The notes beneath the pieces were generated by a model, which saw only the letters and a program-made list of their open reading frames with translations, ran no database searches and was not told where the DNA came from. The position numbers and the translations under genes were made by a program. From Vibrio penaeicida (GTDB lineage Bacteria; Pseudomonadota; Gammaproteobacteria; Enterobacterales; Vibrionaceae): a DNA stretch of 64,000 bases. Position 1 is the stretch's first letter. Each line of letters starts with the position of its first letter. This document shows, piece by piece, positions 8,930 to 18,335 of the stretch. The stretch covers positions 124,001-188,000 of the forward strand of contig NZ_JAUYVM010000003.1 in NCBI RefSeq assembly GCF_030689305.1. The letters are read 5' to 3'.

Positions 8930-9421
8930 TTATTCATAGTCTGAAGCGTAAGTGTCTTCGTAAGAGTGTGAGTAGAACTCGAACAAGTTGCCAAACGGGT
9001 CTTCCAGATAAACCATTTGTGCTTGCTTTAGCTCGTCTTCTGGGTGGTAACGCATGATGTCCATACGAACTTTTCCGCCATACTCTTCAACACGCTTGAT
9101 TGCAGTATCAAACTGCTCTTTAGGTAGCTGCAAGCAGAAGTGGAAGATACCTAGGCGAGAGAAGTCTACTTCATGACGTTCTTGACGATCTTTCATCTCG
9201 AACAGTTCAACACCGATACCATCTGTTGTTACTAGGTGGGCGATGTTAAAGCCTTTAAAACCTTTACCGAATACCTCAATACACATACGTCCAATCGCAG
9301 ACTCGCGTTCTTCAATCACTTTAGTGTTGTTCATTACAATACGAAGACCTAGCGCTTTAGTATAAAACTCAACCGCTTTGTCCATATCACCAACCATGAT
9401 ACCAACGTGATTCATTTTCAT
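8930..9421 (-). CDS. VOC-superfamily (glyoxalase/dioxygenase fold) protein
   Basis: A 163-residue single-domain-pair vicinal oxygen chelate protein. The N-terminal module starts MNHVGIMVGDMDKAVEFYTK and the second ends LEDPFGNLFEFYSH, the usual metal-side signature with the terminal glutamate. Possible metal ligands are the early His (residue 5), the His of GIFHFCL and the Glu of LFEFY. VOC proteins include lyases, isomerases and dioxygenases, and the substrate cannot be told here. The start is supported by GGAG seven bases upstream. A long inverted repeat about 80 bases upstream (9500-9526) may be its operator. Confidence 0.85.
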   Translation of the reverse strand: MKMNHVGIMVGDMDKAVEFYTKALGLRIVMNNTKVIEERESAIGRMCIEVFGKGFKGFNIAHLVTTDGIGVELFEMKDRQERHEVDFSRLGIFHFCLQLPKEQFDTAIKRVEEYGGKVRMDIMRYHPEDELKQAQMVYLEDPFGNLFEFYSHSYEDTYASDYE

Positions 9422-9499
9422 AATTTGCTCCCAGTACCGTTAATTTTGCGGCTCTATTTCGATAGAAGGGAGTATATGGGGAAGGGTGAATTAGTTAAA

Positions 9500-9526
9500 A
9501 TTATCAATATTTATTTAAATGATAAT
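9500..9526 (-). promoter_or_regulatory. Inverted repeat upstream of the VOC gene, possible operator
   Basis: ATTATCA-N13-TGATAAT with perfect 7-base arms in an A+T-rich stretch, 79-105 bases upstream of the VOC start codon. The spacing resembles LysR-type sites, and the neighbouring LysR is an obvious candidate, but this is inference. Confidence 0.35.
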
Positions 9527-10061
9527 ATTTGGTTATGGGTGTAATTTAAGAGTAAGAAAGCTAGATAGGTCTTCATATTTAAGCATTTTGTACGTGTGTA
9601 GTGGAGTTGGCAAACTGACTAGGGTTTGTAATAGCCAAGGTAATCTGAGCTAGCTGTATTGGTTAGCTCAGTTATGCCCCAATGCTTGTTACGTCCGATA
9701 AACGTTATAGATATTCAGCTAGTTTTGATATAAAAAATTATGCGTGGTAACACGCAAGAACTGCTACATCGCCTTAGTTTTTCCAATGCAACCCTGAGAC
9801 GATCAATTAGCAAGTCGTTGATTGAAGAGTAGCCGTAACAATAGCTTAACCACACACACTCATGGAAAATTTGTGCCCATATTTGGTCAAAAACAAAAGT
9901 CTGACGTTAACTTACTACCTCTATGTATCTAATGTTAATGTAAGCGCTCATCACTTTCTTTGAATCGAATACTACAAAGTTCACTTGCGATTGAATTACA
10001 ATATGGTCTGAAAAACTAGGGACTTTTCCAAAATTATTAACGACTTACGTAGGTTGACCTA
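9527..10061. other. Intergenic stretch before the A+T-rich defence-like island
   Basis: No convincing gene. It holds two small hairpins: CTGAGCTA / TAGCTCAG at 9645-9671 and TGCGTG / CACGCA around 9740-9755. No integrase, tRNA end or insertion-sequence end was recognised. The promoter of the island operon must lie in the last part. Confidence 0.5.
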
Positions 10062-11240
10062 ATGATAAAAATTAAAACATACCCTGCAAAGGAAGGAGAT
10101 GCGTTGCTAGTCAGCGCCGACAACGAGAATTTAAATGTACTGATTGATATGGGGCCTGCTGATACCTATAGCAAGCATATCAAGAAAGATTTGTTAAAAT
10201 TAAATTCATATGGAAAGACTATAGATCTGTTAGTGGTTACTCACGTAGATAACGACCATATATCAGGCGTGCTGGAATTCATAAAAGATAATAAAGAAAA
10301 TTCAAATATCATTCCCGTTAGGGAGGTTTGGCATAACTCTTATAGACATATGCAGTTCGATAGAGCTGACTATGAGCTAGATAGAGATGAAACTAATACC
10401 TTAAAACAAATCTGTAGTCAGAACATTTGTAGTGATGATAAGCATGGTTTGAACGACGTCGCTATAGATGAAGGTATCACATTAGCTAGTCTACTCTATA
10501 GATATTCATACTCATGGAATGAAAGTTTAAAAGGTAAAGCTATACGTAACTCACCTAATTTCGTTGACATCTCATCAAAAGCAAAAATTAGAATTGTATC
10601 GCCTAACGAAAAAAAGCTTGGGAAATTGGAGAAAAAATGGAAGCATAAATTGGAATCGGAGAAATATGACTTCACGCTTAACGATGATAAAATCTTTGAT
10701 GATGCCTTTGAATTATATATTAAAAATTGCGAGATAACATCAGAAATTAATGACATATCAAATAATAACGAAAACCTCGCGTTTAAAGAACTAATAAATT
10801 TAAAGGGCAGAGATGGTTCTGTAACTAATGGTTCTTCCATAGCATTTATCCTTGAACATAAGGATAATAAACTACTTTTCCTTGGTGATGCTCACGAAGA
10901 CAATATATACGATGAACTTAAGTCCTTAGAAGAAACTGGCTACGAATTAAATTTTGACTTGGTTAAGTTATCTCACCACGGAAGCAATAATAACATATCA
11001 AATAGATTGCTGAAATTAATATCATGTCAAAAATATCTTATCTCTACCAATGGTAAATATAACCATCCAAATCTAGCAACAATAGCAAAAATAGTTTCTG
11101 TTAATTCAGACGCAGAAATAATAACAAATTATCACCATGAAAAACTAGATAATTTCAGAAGTAATTTGCCAGATACCAGTGCAAAATTTAACATTATAAC
11201 AACAAATGAATTTTTTATCGGACAGAAAAATGAAAATTGA
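10062..11240 (+). CDS. ComEC-like metallo-beta-lactamase fold hydrolase of a putative defence pair
   Basis: A 392-residue soluble MBL-fold protein. The metal motif is THVDNDHISG (T-H-x-D-x-D-H, the variant of HxHxDH found in ComEC/Rec2-type MBL domains). Further ligands are in FLGDAHEDN and LSHHGSNNN, the usual third and fourth motifs of that branch. Between them is a Lys/Asn-rich insertion (about residues 180-260). There is no membrane segment, unlike ComEC itself. Such domains are often nucleases or phosphodiesterases. The gene overlaps the downstream protease-STAND gene by 11 bases, so they form an operon. Its A+T-rich, Asn/Lys-rich coding contrasts with the flanks and suggests recent acquisition. 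Confidence 0.85.
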   Translation: MIKIKTYPAKEGDALLVSADNENLNVLIDMGPADTYSKHIKKDLLKLNSYGKTIDLLVVTHVDNDHISGVLEFIKDNKENSNIIPVREVWHNSYRHMQFDRADYELDRDETNTLKQICSQNICSDDKHGLNDVAIDEGITLASLLYRYSYSWNESLKGKAIRNSPNFVDISSKAKIRIVSPNEKKLGKLEKKWKHKLESEKYDFTLNDDKIFDDAFELYIKNCEITSEINDISNNNENLAFKELINLKGRDGSVTNGSSIAFILEHKDNKLLFLGDAHEDNIYDELKSLEETGYELNFDLVKLSHHGSNNNISNRLLKLISCQKYLISTNGKYNHPNLATIAKIVSVNSDAEIITNYHHEKLDNFRSNLPDTSAKFNIITTNEFFIGQKNEN

Positions 11241-14200
11241 TGATATTGTATTCAAGGTAATATGTGGAAGCAAAGAAGGGACAGCTTTTTTAATAAGTAA
11301 AAACAAAGCATTAACAGCTTATCATGTTGTTACCGAACATGAAGATGAAGATATTTATCTAAATATCAATGGTTGTAATACTAAAGTAAAATTTAGCCTT
11401 GAAACAACCGAAGAATATAAAAGACTGGACATAGCACTATTGACCTTGGAAGAAAATGAAATTTCAATTGGAAATATTAAATTCATCGATTACTCAGAAA
11501 TTTCACAAGGCACTAAGTGGTCATCTAGAGGATATCCTTCATCCAAAAGATCAAATGGTGACAATATTATAGATGATGATAGAAATATAATAAACCAACA
11601 ATTACTCACACCTAGGAATAACAAGATTGATCTTGAACTAGAGCACTGCAAAAAATTATCAACATATGCAGGGTATTCTGGAGCACCAATTGTGATAAAT
11701 GGTGGCATTTCAGGGATAATAAATCAGGAACTAGTTGAAAATGGTGAGTCAAAGGAGCTTACTGGATTATCTATAAAGTATTTTAGAAGTTTAATTGAAA
11801 AAGAAGGCATTAAAGTACTAGACAAGAAAAAATCAATACAGCACCCTCTACGTAACATACTGAATAATGAATGGTTTGAAAAACACGTTGATAAAAATAT
11901 TCTTGACCTAGGCCCAAGGTACACACCCGAAGTAAATGTAAAAGTTGAAACATCACATTACATTAATGCTACAATCAAGCATACTGATTACTATACCTAT
12001 TCAAAAAGAATTTTTCATAATTACCTTATTAGTTTAAATGAAACAATTGAAAACCTTCTCGCGTCAAGGGAACATGACTACCCAGATTTATGTCGAAATG
12101 ACATTTTGGAAATTGCATCTAAGATATCTAAAAGTAGAAATGAAATAAAAGAAGTATATAAAGGTTACATTGAACGAAGAGAATTAAAATTAGATCTAAA
12201 AGAAGTGAGAAATTGCGCGGAAATTATAAATAACATCTTAATTAAATTAAAATCCCTTCGTTCTAAACAAGAGTTAGATACATCTAAAATCGATGAAGAC
12301 ATTAACGCTTCATCTTCATTCATGAGATTCATTGAAAACCCTGACATCAACACAAAGCTTTCGAATAAACCATATTTATTGATTGGGGGTAAAGCGGGAA
12401 CAGGAAAATCACACATTCTGGCTGATGCCGCTAATATATTAAGGAAAAATGGATTTCCTTCTATATTTCTATTAGGTCAACACTTTACAACTGATAAGTC
12501 TCCATGGTCGCAAATAGTAAATGACCTCTTAAGGTTAGATTGTAGTGAACGTGAATTATTAGAATGTCTCAATGAAATAGGTGAAGAAAATAACCAACGA
12601 GTTTTGTTTGCTATTGATGCCATAAATGAAGGAAAAGGAAGATTATTTTGGTCTGAAACTATTGCATCATTTGTGAATGACTTCAAGGAGTATCCTTGGT
12701 TAGCTATCGTATTAACTGTCCGTGACACATATATATCAAAAATAATTCCAAATCATATCCGAAAAGATTCTAATATTTTTGAAGTGAGTCACCATGGATT
12801 TTCTGGAATTGAACATGAAGCTATAAAAAAATTCTTCCGTTACTACAAAATAAATTTACCTAAAATACCAAAATTAAATACAGAGTTCTCTAACCCCTTA
12901 TTTCTAAAACTATTCTGTGAAGGCTTATCTAAACGACACTTAACTCATATACCTGAAGGTTATGATGGGATTTCAAGCATATTAAGGTACTATGTTGATA
13001 ATATAGATACAAAGTTAGGAAGTTATAATTATTATGATTACCCATCTTCAGCAAAAGTTTGTAGAAAGATACTCAACGGGTTTATTGATTACAAAATTGA
13101 TAATAATTCAACTTACATACCATATGATGATGCTTGTGACATAGCCAACAAGGTTATTGATAGATATAGTGGTAAGAGGGGTATAGTTGAGAGCTTAGTT
13201 AATGAGGGGATATTGTCAAAAAATCTATACTTTCTTGAAAATGGTGATGATGATGAAGGAGTATACTTTTCATATGAAAGACTAGATGATCATTACACTG
13301 CTGAACTTTTGTCAGAAAGAAAGATATCAAAAGAAAATCTTTATCATGTGTTTAAGTCAGGTGGTGATTTAAGTTTTCTAATTAAAAAACACTATAAATA
13401 CCAAGGGATTATTGAAGCACTCTCTATATTAATTCCAGAAAAGTTTGATGTAGAACTTTTTGAAATGGTAGATAAAGATCACAGATATTGTCACCCGATA
13501 GTCAATGCATTTATTTATAGTCTTTACTGGAGAGCCACCTCAACTTTAAGCAATAAAACCAATTCATTTATTAAACATGTCGTATTAAAAAATGAAGCTT
13601 TTTTACAATCCTTTTTAGACTTTCTTTATTCAATTTCTGGTGACATTAACCACCCTTATAATGCAGAAATACTTCACAAGCACTTAAGCTCCATACCTAT
13701 GGCAGAACGAGATGCTAATTGGACAGTTCTTTTAATAGGACAATATAGAAGAGATTTCGGTATTGGTCGTTTGCTTAATTGGATTATGCAGAGTGATACG
13801 CACAAACAAATAAGCGACGAATCACTTTTATTAATAGCTAAGGCGATAAGTTGGCTATTTACAACTACAGATATAGAATTAAGAGACAATGCCACAAAAG
13901 CACTAAGCATTTTACTAGTTAATAGGCTCAACATATCCATCAGTCTTCTGACTTCATTCAAGTATATAGATGACCCATATGTGCACGAACGTATACTTGC
14001 GGCTGTGTATGGATCAACTGTCAACTCTACTAATAGAAGTGGTCTTACGGAACTATCCGAATATATTGTAAGCGAGATATTCCAACAGGACGAAGTATAC
14101 CCTAACGTGTTGGTCAGAGACTATGCACGAAACATCGTTGAGTTTGCATATTTTTTTGATGAAGTACACTTAGCGGATATCAACGTAATTAGACCTCCTT

Positions 14201-15582
14201 ATAACGCAGCTTTACCTACTAGTTTCCCAAGCGATGCCGAGACCGATAACTATAAATTTGATCACGAATTAGACGGGTTTAAGGATTATTATTGGTCTCA
14301 AAATACGATATTAAACTCAATGGTTACGGAATATGGAAGAGGCACCTGTGGTTATGGTGATTTTGGTCGATATACATTTGAATCCTCGTTCCATTTGTGG
14401 ACAAAAGTCGATGTGAACCCTTTGAGTAACTACGCCTGCAAACTTATTTTCGAAAAGTTTGGGTATAATGTTGAAATTCACGGCGAATTTGATAGTAGAA
14501 TCCCAAGCGGAAATCGTTTTGAAAAAAGCGTCGAGCGGATAGGCAAGAAATATCAATGGTTATCAATGTACGAAGTAGTAGCAAGGTTTGCCGATAACCA
14601 TTGCCTTAAGGGCAATGAAGAAACTTATAATGAGTACTATCAAGGCCCTTGGCAAAACTCAATTCGAAATATAGATCCAACCAACCTCCCCTTGGCTTAC
14701 AATGATGAAACTATGTCTATTACTCTCCCAGAAGTTGAATACGATGATTGGGGAGATAAAGATGATTTGTGGTTGGTCTCCCGAGCAAATTTACCAAATC
14801 CAATCAACATGATTGCGAAAAATGGATATTTTTCACTAGAGTCAGATTATTCTTGGAAACAACCAGAGGAATTCGGAATAGAAGACCGCAATGGTTCTGG
14901 ACAAAGTCTATGGTATCAAATACGTAGTTACTTTGTTAAGTCATCTGAATATGACGAACTAAAAGCATGGTTAGTAGGTAGAGACTTCATGGGACGATGG
15001 ATGCCAGAAAGTCATGAAAGTTATTCCGTTTTTTGTAAGGAACATTACTGGTCTCCCGCATATAAAGATGCAATGCTTAGATCAGACGAACCTCGCTGGC
15101 AACCTATCAGACAGGATAGATCTAATTTTTCTGATAGTTCTATAATCGCAAGTGTTCTACCTACAGCCGAAAAACAACGTTGGGAAGGATCCGAACACAC
15201 GTCACTTTATGGTCCAAGAACTGAAATGTTTAACGCAATGAACCTAAATATTTCAAATGTGCCTGGAGGATACAAAGATAACAAAGGTGAATTTTCTTGT
15301 TTTGATCCTCATATGTTTGGTGTTGATCGTTCTGAACTTTTAGTTAACAAAAAGCCTTTAAATAATTACCTATCTGAAAATAATCTGAAAATAATTTGGA
15401 CAGTTTTGGGAGAAAAACAAGTTCTTGGCACATCTCAGAAAAGTACATGGATTGATATATCAGGGGTATACTATTTAGAGAATGAGATGTTATTTGGTGA
15501 TACAAAGATATCTAACAAACACCTCGGATGGATGTCTAAGCGGAATAAAAATAATAATGTGAATTTACTTTCGCAACTATAA
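11230..15582 (+). CDS. Trypsin-like protease fused to a STAND NTPase, putative AVAST-type antiphage protein
   Basis: A protein of 1450 residues (1458 if the ATG at 11206 is used). Numbering from 11230: residues 1-190 are a trypsin-like protease with a full triad, His32 (ALTAYHVV), Asp67 (RLDIALL) and Ser150 (GYSGAPIV). A helical linker follows. The P-loop GGKAGTGKS is at 386-394 and the Walker B-like LFAIDAINEG at about 459-468, then LTVRDTY and NPLFLKLFCEGL, all typical of STAND/NACHT NTPases. The last 700-800 residues form a long, mostly helical then Trp/Asp-rich region that would be the sensor. In the AVAST model the C-terminal part senses a phage protein, the NTPase oligomerises and the N-terminal effector is switched on. 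That role here is inferred from architecture. It follows the MBL gene with an 11-base overlap. Confidence 0.82.
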   Translation: MKIDDIVFKVICGSKEGTAFLISKNKALTAYHVVTEHEDEDIYLNINGCNTKVKFSLETTEEYKRLDIALLTLEENEISIGNIKFIDYSEISQGTKWSSRGYPSSKRSNGDNIIDDDRNIINQQLLTPRNNKIDLELEHCKKLSTYAGYSGAPIVINGGISGIINQELVENGESKELTGLSIKYFRSLIEKEGIKVLDKKKSIQHPLRNILNNEWFEKHVDKNILDLGPRYTPEVNVKVETSHYINATIKHTDYYTYSKRIFHNYLISLNETIENLLASREHDYPDLCRNDILEIASKISKSRNEIKEVYKGYIERRELKLDLKEVRNCAEIINNILIKLKSLRSKQELDTSKIDEDINASSSFMRFIENPDINTKLSNKPYLLIGGKAGTGKSHILADAANILRKNGFPSIFLLGQHFTTDKSPWSQIVNDLLRLDCSERELLECLNEIGEENNQRVLFAIDAINEGKGRLFWSETIASFVNDFKEYPWLAIVLTVRDTYISKIIPNHIRKDSNIFEVSHHGFSGIEHEAIKKFFRYYKINLPKIPKLNTEFSNPLFLKLFCEGLSKRHLTHIPEGYDGISSILRYYVDNIDTKLGSYNYYDYPSSAKVCRKILNGFIDYKIDNNSTYIPYDDACDIANKVIDRYSGKRGIVESLVNEGILSKNLYFLENGDDDEGVYFSYERLDDHYTAELLSERKISKENLYHVFKSGGDLSFLIKKHYKYQGIIEALSILIPEKFDVELFEMVDKDHRYCHPIVNAFIYSLYWRATSTLSNKTNSFIKHVVLKNEAFLQSFLDFLYSISGDINHPYNAEILHKHLSSIPMAERDANWTVLLIGQYRRDFGIGRLLNWIMQSDTHKQISDESLLLIAKAISWLFTTTDIELRDNATKALSILLVNRLNISISLLTSFKYIDDPYVHERILAAVYGSTVNSTNRSGLTELSEYIVSEIFQQDEVYPNVLVRDYARNIVEFAYFFDEVHLADINVIRPPYNAALPTSFPSDAETDNYKFDHELDGFKDYYWSQNTILNSMVTEYGRGTCGYGDFGRYTFESSFHLWTKVDVNPLSNYACKLIFEKFGYNVEIHGEFDSRIPSGNRFEKSVERIGKKYQWLSMYEVVARFADNHCLKGNEETYNEYYQGPWQNSIRNIDPTNLPLAYNDETMSITLPEVEYDDWGDKDDLWLVSRANLPNPINMIAKNGYFSLESDYSWKQPEEFGIEDRNGSGQSLWYQIRSYFVKSSEYDELKAWLVGRDFMGRWMPESHESYSVFCKEHYWSPAYKDAMLRSDEPRWQPIRQDRSNFSDSSIIASVLPTAEKQRWEGSEHTSLYGPRTEMFNAMNLNISNVPGGYKDNKGEFSCFDPHMFGVDRSELLVNKKPLNNYLSENNLKIIWTVLGEKQVLGTSQKSTWIDISGVYYLENEMLFGDTKISNKHLGWMSKRNKNNNVNLLSQL

Positions 15583-15654
15583 GAATCACTAGACGAAGAA
15601 CTAAGTCAAGATACTGATTTATCCTAGATTATTATTCATACTCTAGAATCGAAT

Positions 15655-15677
15655 AGCCACCGTAATACACGGTGGCT
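15655..15677 (+). terminator. Hairpin after the MBL/protease-STAND operon
   Basis: Perfect 9-base stem AGCCACCGT / ACGGTGGCT with a 5-base loop, about 70 bases after the stop. The following T run is short, so it is a weak terminator at best. Confidence 0.55.
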
Positions 15678-15791
15678 TAAATGGACTAGAAAAGCTGACC
15701 ACTCGAACAGAATTTTTTGCCATACCCCTGATAATTCGTTAAAAACTAAATTAGCAAATTCACTGACACAGAAATGTCCAGTAACGTATTA

Positions 15792-15813
15792 AAAAAGGAG
15801 GCATCAGCCTCCT
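15792..15813 (-). terminator. Terminator of the benzoate-type transporter gene
   Basis: Stem AGGAGGC / GCCTCCT with loop ATCA. On the minus strand it is followed by a run of six T. It lies about 105 bases after the transporter stop codon. Confidence 0.75.
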
Positions 15814-15919
15814 ATGCCAATACAATTTCAAGCCACTAAAGCTTCTTCTCAATGGTTGTTTTCTTAAAGTGAGTGTCCCCTTTATTTCCTTATTACGATA
15901 AGAAAGGTACTTCCAGCGA

Positions 15920-17110
15920 TTATCGAGTCGACGAACTGCTATTTGTTCGACCCGCACTAGCCTTATAGTTGTAAAACCAGTAGAAGCTCAGCCCGGTACA
16001 TAGCCCCCAAAATGCACTGCCAATGCCCAATAAGTCGATACCTGAAGCGGTGAATAAAAATGTAAATAGTGCAGGCTCTCGGCATTGATTATCTGCCATC
16101 GACACCGCTAAGCAGTTCATTAGCGTCGGCATTACCGCAAGACCTGCAACCGCAATAACAACTGCTTCAGGAACGGCGCTAAACAGGGAAAAAAAGGACA
16201 TCCCCATAATGCCTGCTAATAGGTAAAACACCCCCGTCGAAACCCCAGCCAGATAACGTGTCTTGGGGTTTTCATCTGCATTAGCCCCCATACAAATAGC
16301 GCCTGTAATGGCCGCAAGATTAAAAGCAAAACCACCAAACGGAGCCGACAATAGGCCAGCCACACCTGTCACTGTAATGACTTTTGAGGAATCGACTTGG
16401 TAGCCATTCGCTTTCAATACTGCAAATCCTGGTAAATTCTGCGAGGCCATGGTGACGATAAACAGTGGTATCCCAACACTGAACAACGAGAAAAATTCGA
16501 ACTCTGGAGCAATGAATTCGGGCGTGGTTAAGCCTATCGTCACCTGACTGACATCGAGCTTGCCCAAACCTACACACATGACTAGGGCAATGATAAAAAT
16601 ACTTGGGATCAGCAAGTTTCCGAGCCGAACTTTGGCCAGAATAAACACCGCCAACATAGCGGCAACTATATGGACTTCTTCCATCAAGGACGTAAATAGA
16701 CCCAAGCCAAATTGTAATAAAATCCCCGCCAACATAGCGGAGGCGATGGATGTAGGGATCTGTTTTAGTACCTTTTCAAATATTCCGGCTAAGCCAACTA
16801 GCGTAATTAACAACGAACTAAACAAAAACACAGCTACCGCCTGATTCATCGTTAACCCTTCAAGAGATGTAATTAACAACGCTGCTCCGGGTGTCGACCA
16901 AGCGGTAACGACAGGTTTTTTGTAGTAAAACGAGAGCAAGATTGTGGTTACCCCCATACCAATACCCAGCGCCCAGAACCATGAAGCTACTTGCGCGTCA
17001 GTAGCACCTGCACTCATCGCCGCTTGGAAAATAATCGCTGCGGCACTCGCATAACCAATGAAAACGGCAATAAAGCCGGTACTAACGTGGGAAATTTTTA
17101 GCTTAGCCAT
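15920..17110 (-). CDS. ydcO: BenE/YdcO-family benzoate-type transporter
   Basis: A 396-residue membrane protein with about twelve hydrophobic segments. It contains the family pattern AWSTPGAALL near residue 70 and PFGGFAFNLAAITGAICMG near residue 255, both characteristic of the benzoate membrane transport protein family (BenE, E. coli YdcO). Members are proposed proton symporters for benzoate or related aromatic acids. The gene is divergent from a SutR-like XRE/cupin regulator, the same pairing as ydcO and ydcN (sutR) in E. coli. Two GCGTTATAACG palindromes lie between the two start codons and probably control it. The actual substrate is not known. Confidence 0.87.
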   Translation of the reverse strand: MAKLKISHVSTGFIAVFIGYASAAAIIFQAAMSAGATDAQVASWFWALGIGMGVTTILLSFYYKKPVVTAWSTPGAALLITSLEGLTMNQAVAVFLFSSLLITLVGLAGIFEKVLKQIPTSIASAMLAGILLQFGLGLFTSLMEEVHIVAAMLAVFILAKVRLGNLLIPSIFIIALVMCVGLGKLDVSQVTIGLTTPEFIAPEFEFFSLFSVGIPLFIVTMASQNLPGFAVLKANGYQVDSSKVITVTGVAGLLSAPFGGFAFNLAAITGAICMGANADENPKTRYLAGVSTGVFYLLAGIMGMSFFSLFSAVPEAVVIAVAGLAVMPTLMNCLAVSMADNQCREPALFTFLFTASGIDLLGIGSAFWGLCTGLSFYWFYNYKASAGRTNSSSSTR

Positions 17111-17121
17111 GTTAATTTTTT

Positions 17122-17147
17122 CCTATGTGCGTTATAACGTCCATAGG
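17122..17147. promoter_or_regulatory. Near-palindromic operator, ydcO side
   Basis: CCTATG and CATAGG bracket a core GCGTTATAACG. The 26-base element is symmetric except for two mismatched pairs around the core. It starts 12 bases from the ydcO start codon, where bound repressor would block transcription of ydcO. Confidence 0.65.
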
Positions 17148-17160
17148 TTCAATCTAGCAT

Positions 17161-17180
17161 TTGTGCGTTATAACGCACAA
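17161..17180. promoter_or_regulatory. Perfect 20-bp palindromic operator, sutR side
   Basis: TTGTGCGTTATAACGCACAA is a perfect palindrome sharing TGTGCGTTATAACG with the element at 17122-17147. The two centres are 36 bases apart. It lies 18 bases upstream of the XRE/cupin start. Binding by the adjacent XRE regulator is the simplest reading. Confidence 0.7.
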
Positions 17181-17198
17181 GCTATTTGTAGAGAAAAT

Positions 17199-17765
17199 AT
17201 GCAAAAAGAAATAAATGTTGGTGATAACTTAAAGCGTCTCCGTAGTGACAAAGGTTGGAGCTTAGATAGGGCCGCGAAAGAAACAGGTGTCAGTAAAGCG
17301 ATGCTAGGTCAAATAGAACGTGGTGAATCAAGCCCTACGGTGGCAAAGCTATGGCAAATAGCGTCAGGGTTCGAGGTGTCATTTTCGAGTTTTATCACAA
17401 CTAGTTCAAACAGTGAGCTTACTAGCCTATTCAGGGATGCGAATGAACTAAGGCGTGAAGAATACAACGTTGGCTTTTTCGTTAGCTTATTGTTTCCTTT
17501 CGAGCCCGCACTCGGATTTGAGATATTCGAACTGACTCTTGTCCCCAATTATCAGCACGAATCTCCTCCACATAACCTTGGTGTTACCGAACACATTTTA
17601 TGCATTTCCGGTGAACTAGCGGTGTTGTTTGATGGTGAATGGCATACGTTAGAGGCAGGACAAGCCGTTCGCTTCAATGCTAACCAGATTCATGGTTACA
17701 AAAATATCGGGAAGGAAAATGCCGTATTTCATAATGTGATTCATTACCCTGAGAGTAAGCAGTAG
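17199..17765 (+). CDS. sutR: SutR/YdcN-like XRE regulator with a cupin domain
   Basis: A 188-residue protein. An N-terminal XRE helix-turn-helix (residues about 8-65, with WSLDRAAKETGVSKAMLGQI and ERGESSPTVAKLWQIA) is followed by a C-terminal cupin barrel (HNLGVTEHILCISGELAV and FNANQIHGYKN). This matches E. coli SutR (YdcN), a regulator linked to sulfur use, which also sits next to ydcO. The start at 17199 is chosen because the open frame extends upstream through the divergent operators; family alignment begins at LKRLRSDKG. It probably represses ydcO and itself through the palindromes at 17122-17180. The effector is unknown. Confidence 0.87.
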   Translation: MQKEINVGDNLKRLRSDKGWSLDRAAKETGVSKAMLGQIERGESSPTVAKLWQIASGFEVSFSSFITTSSNSELTSLFRDANELRREEYNVGFFVSLLFPFEPALGFEIFELTLVPNYQHESPPHNLGVTEHILCISGELAVLFDGEWHTLEAGQAVRFNANQIHGYKNIGKENAVFHNVIHYPESKQ

Positions 17766-17875
17766 GGTCAAACATTACGCCATTAGGAGTTTTCGCAATG
17801 TATCGTATTTTTGAAAATTAATTGATTCACCCATATTAAATCTAATAACTGTCACGTATGAAATGTCAGTAGTCT

Positions 17876-18275
17876 ATGGAGTATTATTTGAACAATCGAG
17901 TTGTCTTTACAGGTGGCCCGGGGGCTGGAAAGACCTCAGTTATCGAGCTTTTATGCCAACTGGGTATACGACCGGAGTATCATTGATTCGTATGGATACA
18001 GTACGCTTGAACAAATACCCATTTCAAAACTTTTATTATCCAAATGTCGTGAACTAAATTATTGCCATCAAGTTTTCATTTTTCCTCCTTGGGAAGAAAT
18101 CTATGCAAATGATACCGAGAGAAAACAGGGCTTTATTGAAGCAGTGGCTACCTATCATGCGATGGTGAACGCGTATACAAGGTTTGGCTATGAGTTAATT
18201 GAAGTCCCTAAGGTTTCTGTTTTAGAAAGGGCAGAGTTCATCATTGGTAAGCTAAAAGATGGATATCAAGCGTGA
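17876..18275 (+). pseudogene. Broken AAA_28-type ATPase/kinase gene (internal deletion with frameshift)
   Basis: Translation from the ATG at 17876 gives a Walker A motif, RVVFTGGPGAGKTSVIELLC, then stops at 17984. Another frame, entered around 17961, gives DRSIIDSYGYSTLEQIPIS and later FPPWEEIYANDTERKQGFIE and GYELIEVPKVSVLERAEFI, ending at 18275. These are the N- and C-terminal parts of one AAA_28-type family, in which about 70 residues (the EAGR region and following helices) normally separate them. So an internal deletion has joined the halves out of frame. The product is probably inactive. Confidence 0.8.
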
Positions 18276-18335
18276 TTCTGCACTCAAGCTACTTATGCCC
18301 TTTCTATATGGCTGATCCAGCGAGCTAAATACGCC

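Noticed and set aside
10062..11240. ComEC competence protein as identity of the MBL gene
   Set aside because: The protein has only the soluble MBL part and no membrane domain, and it is tied by overlap to the protease-STAND gene.
7134..15830. Similar sequences around 7134 and 15792 (AAGGAGGCATCAGCCTCC plus a loosely similar downstream stretch) as possible direct repeats flanking a genomic island
   Set aside because: The shared part is mostly a terminator hairpin of a type also found elsewhere in the window (4552, 23104). Three ordinary genes lie inside along with the defence pair, and there is no integrase or tRNA end.
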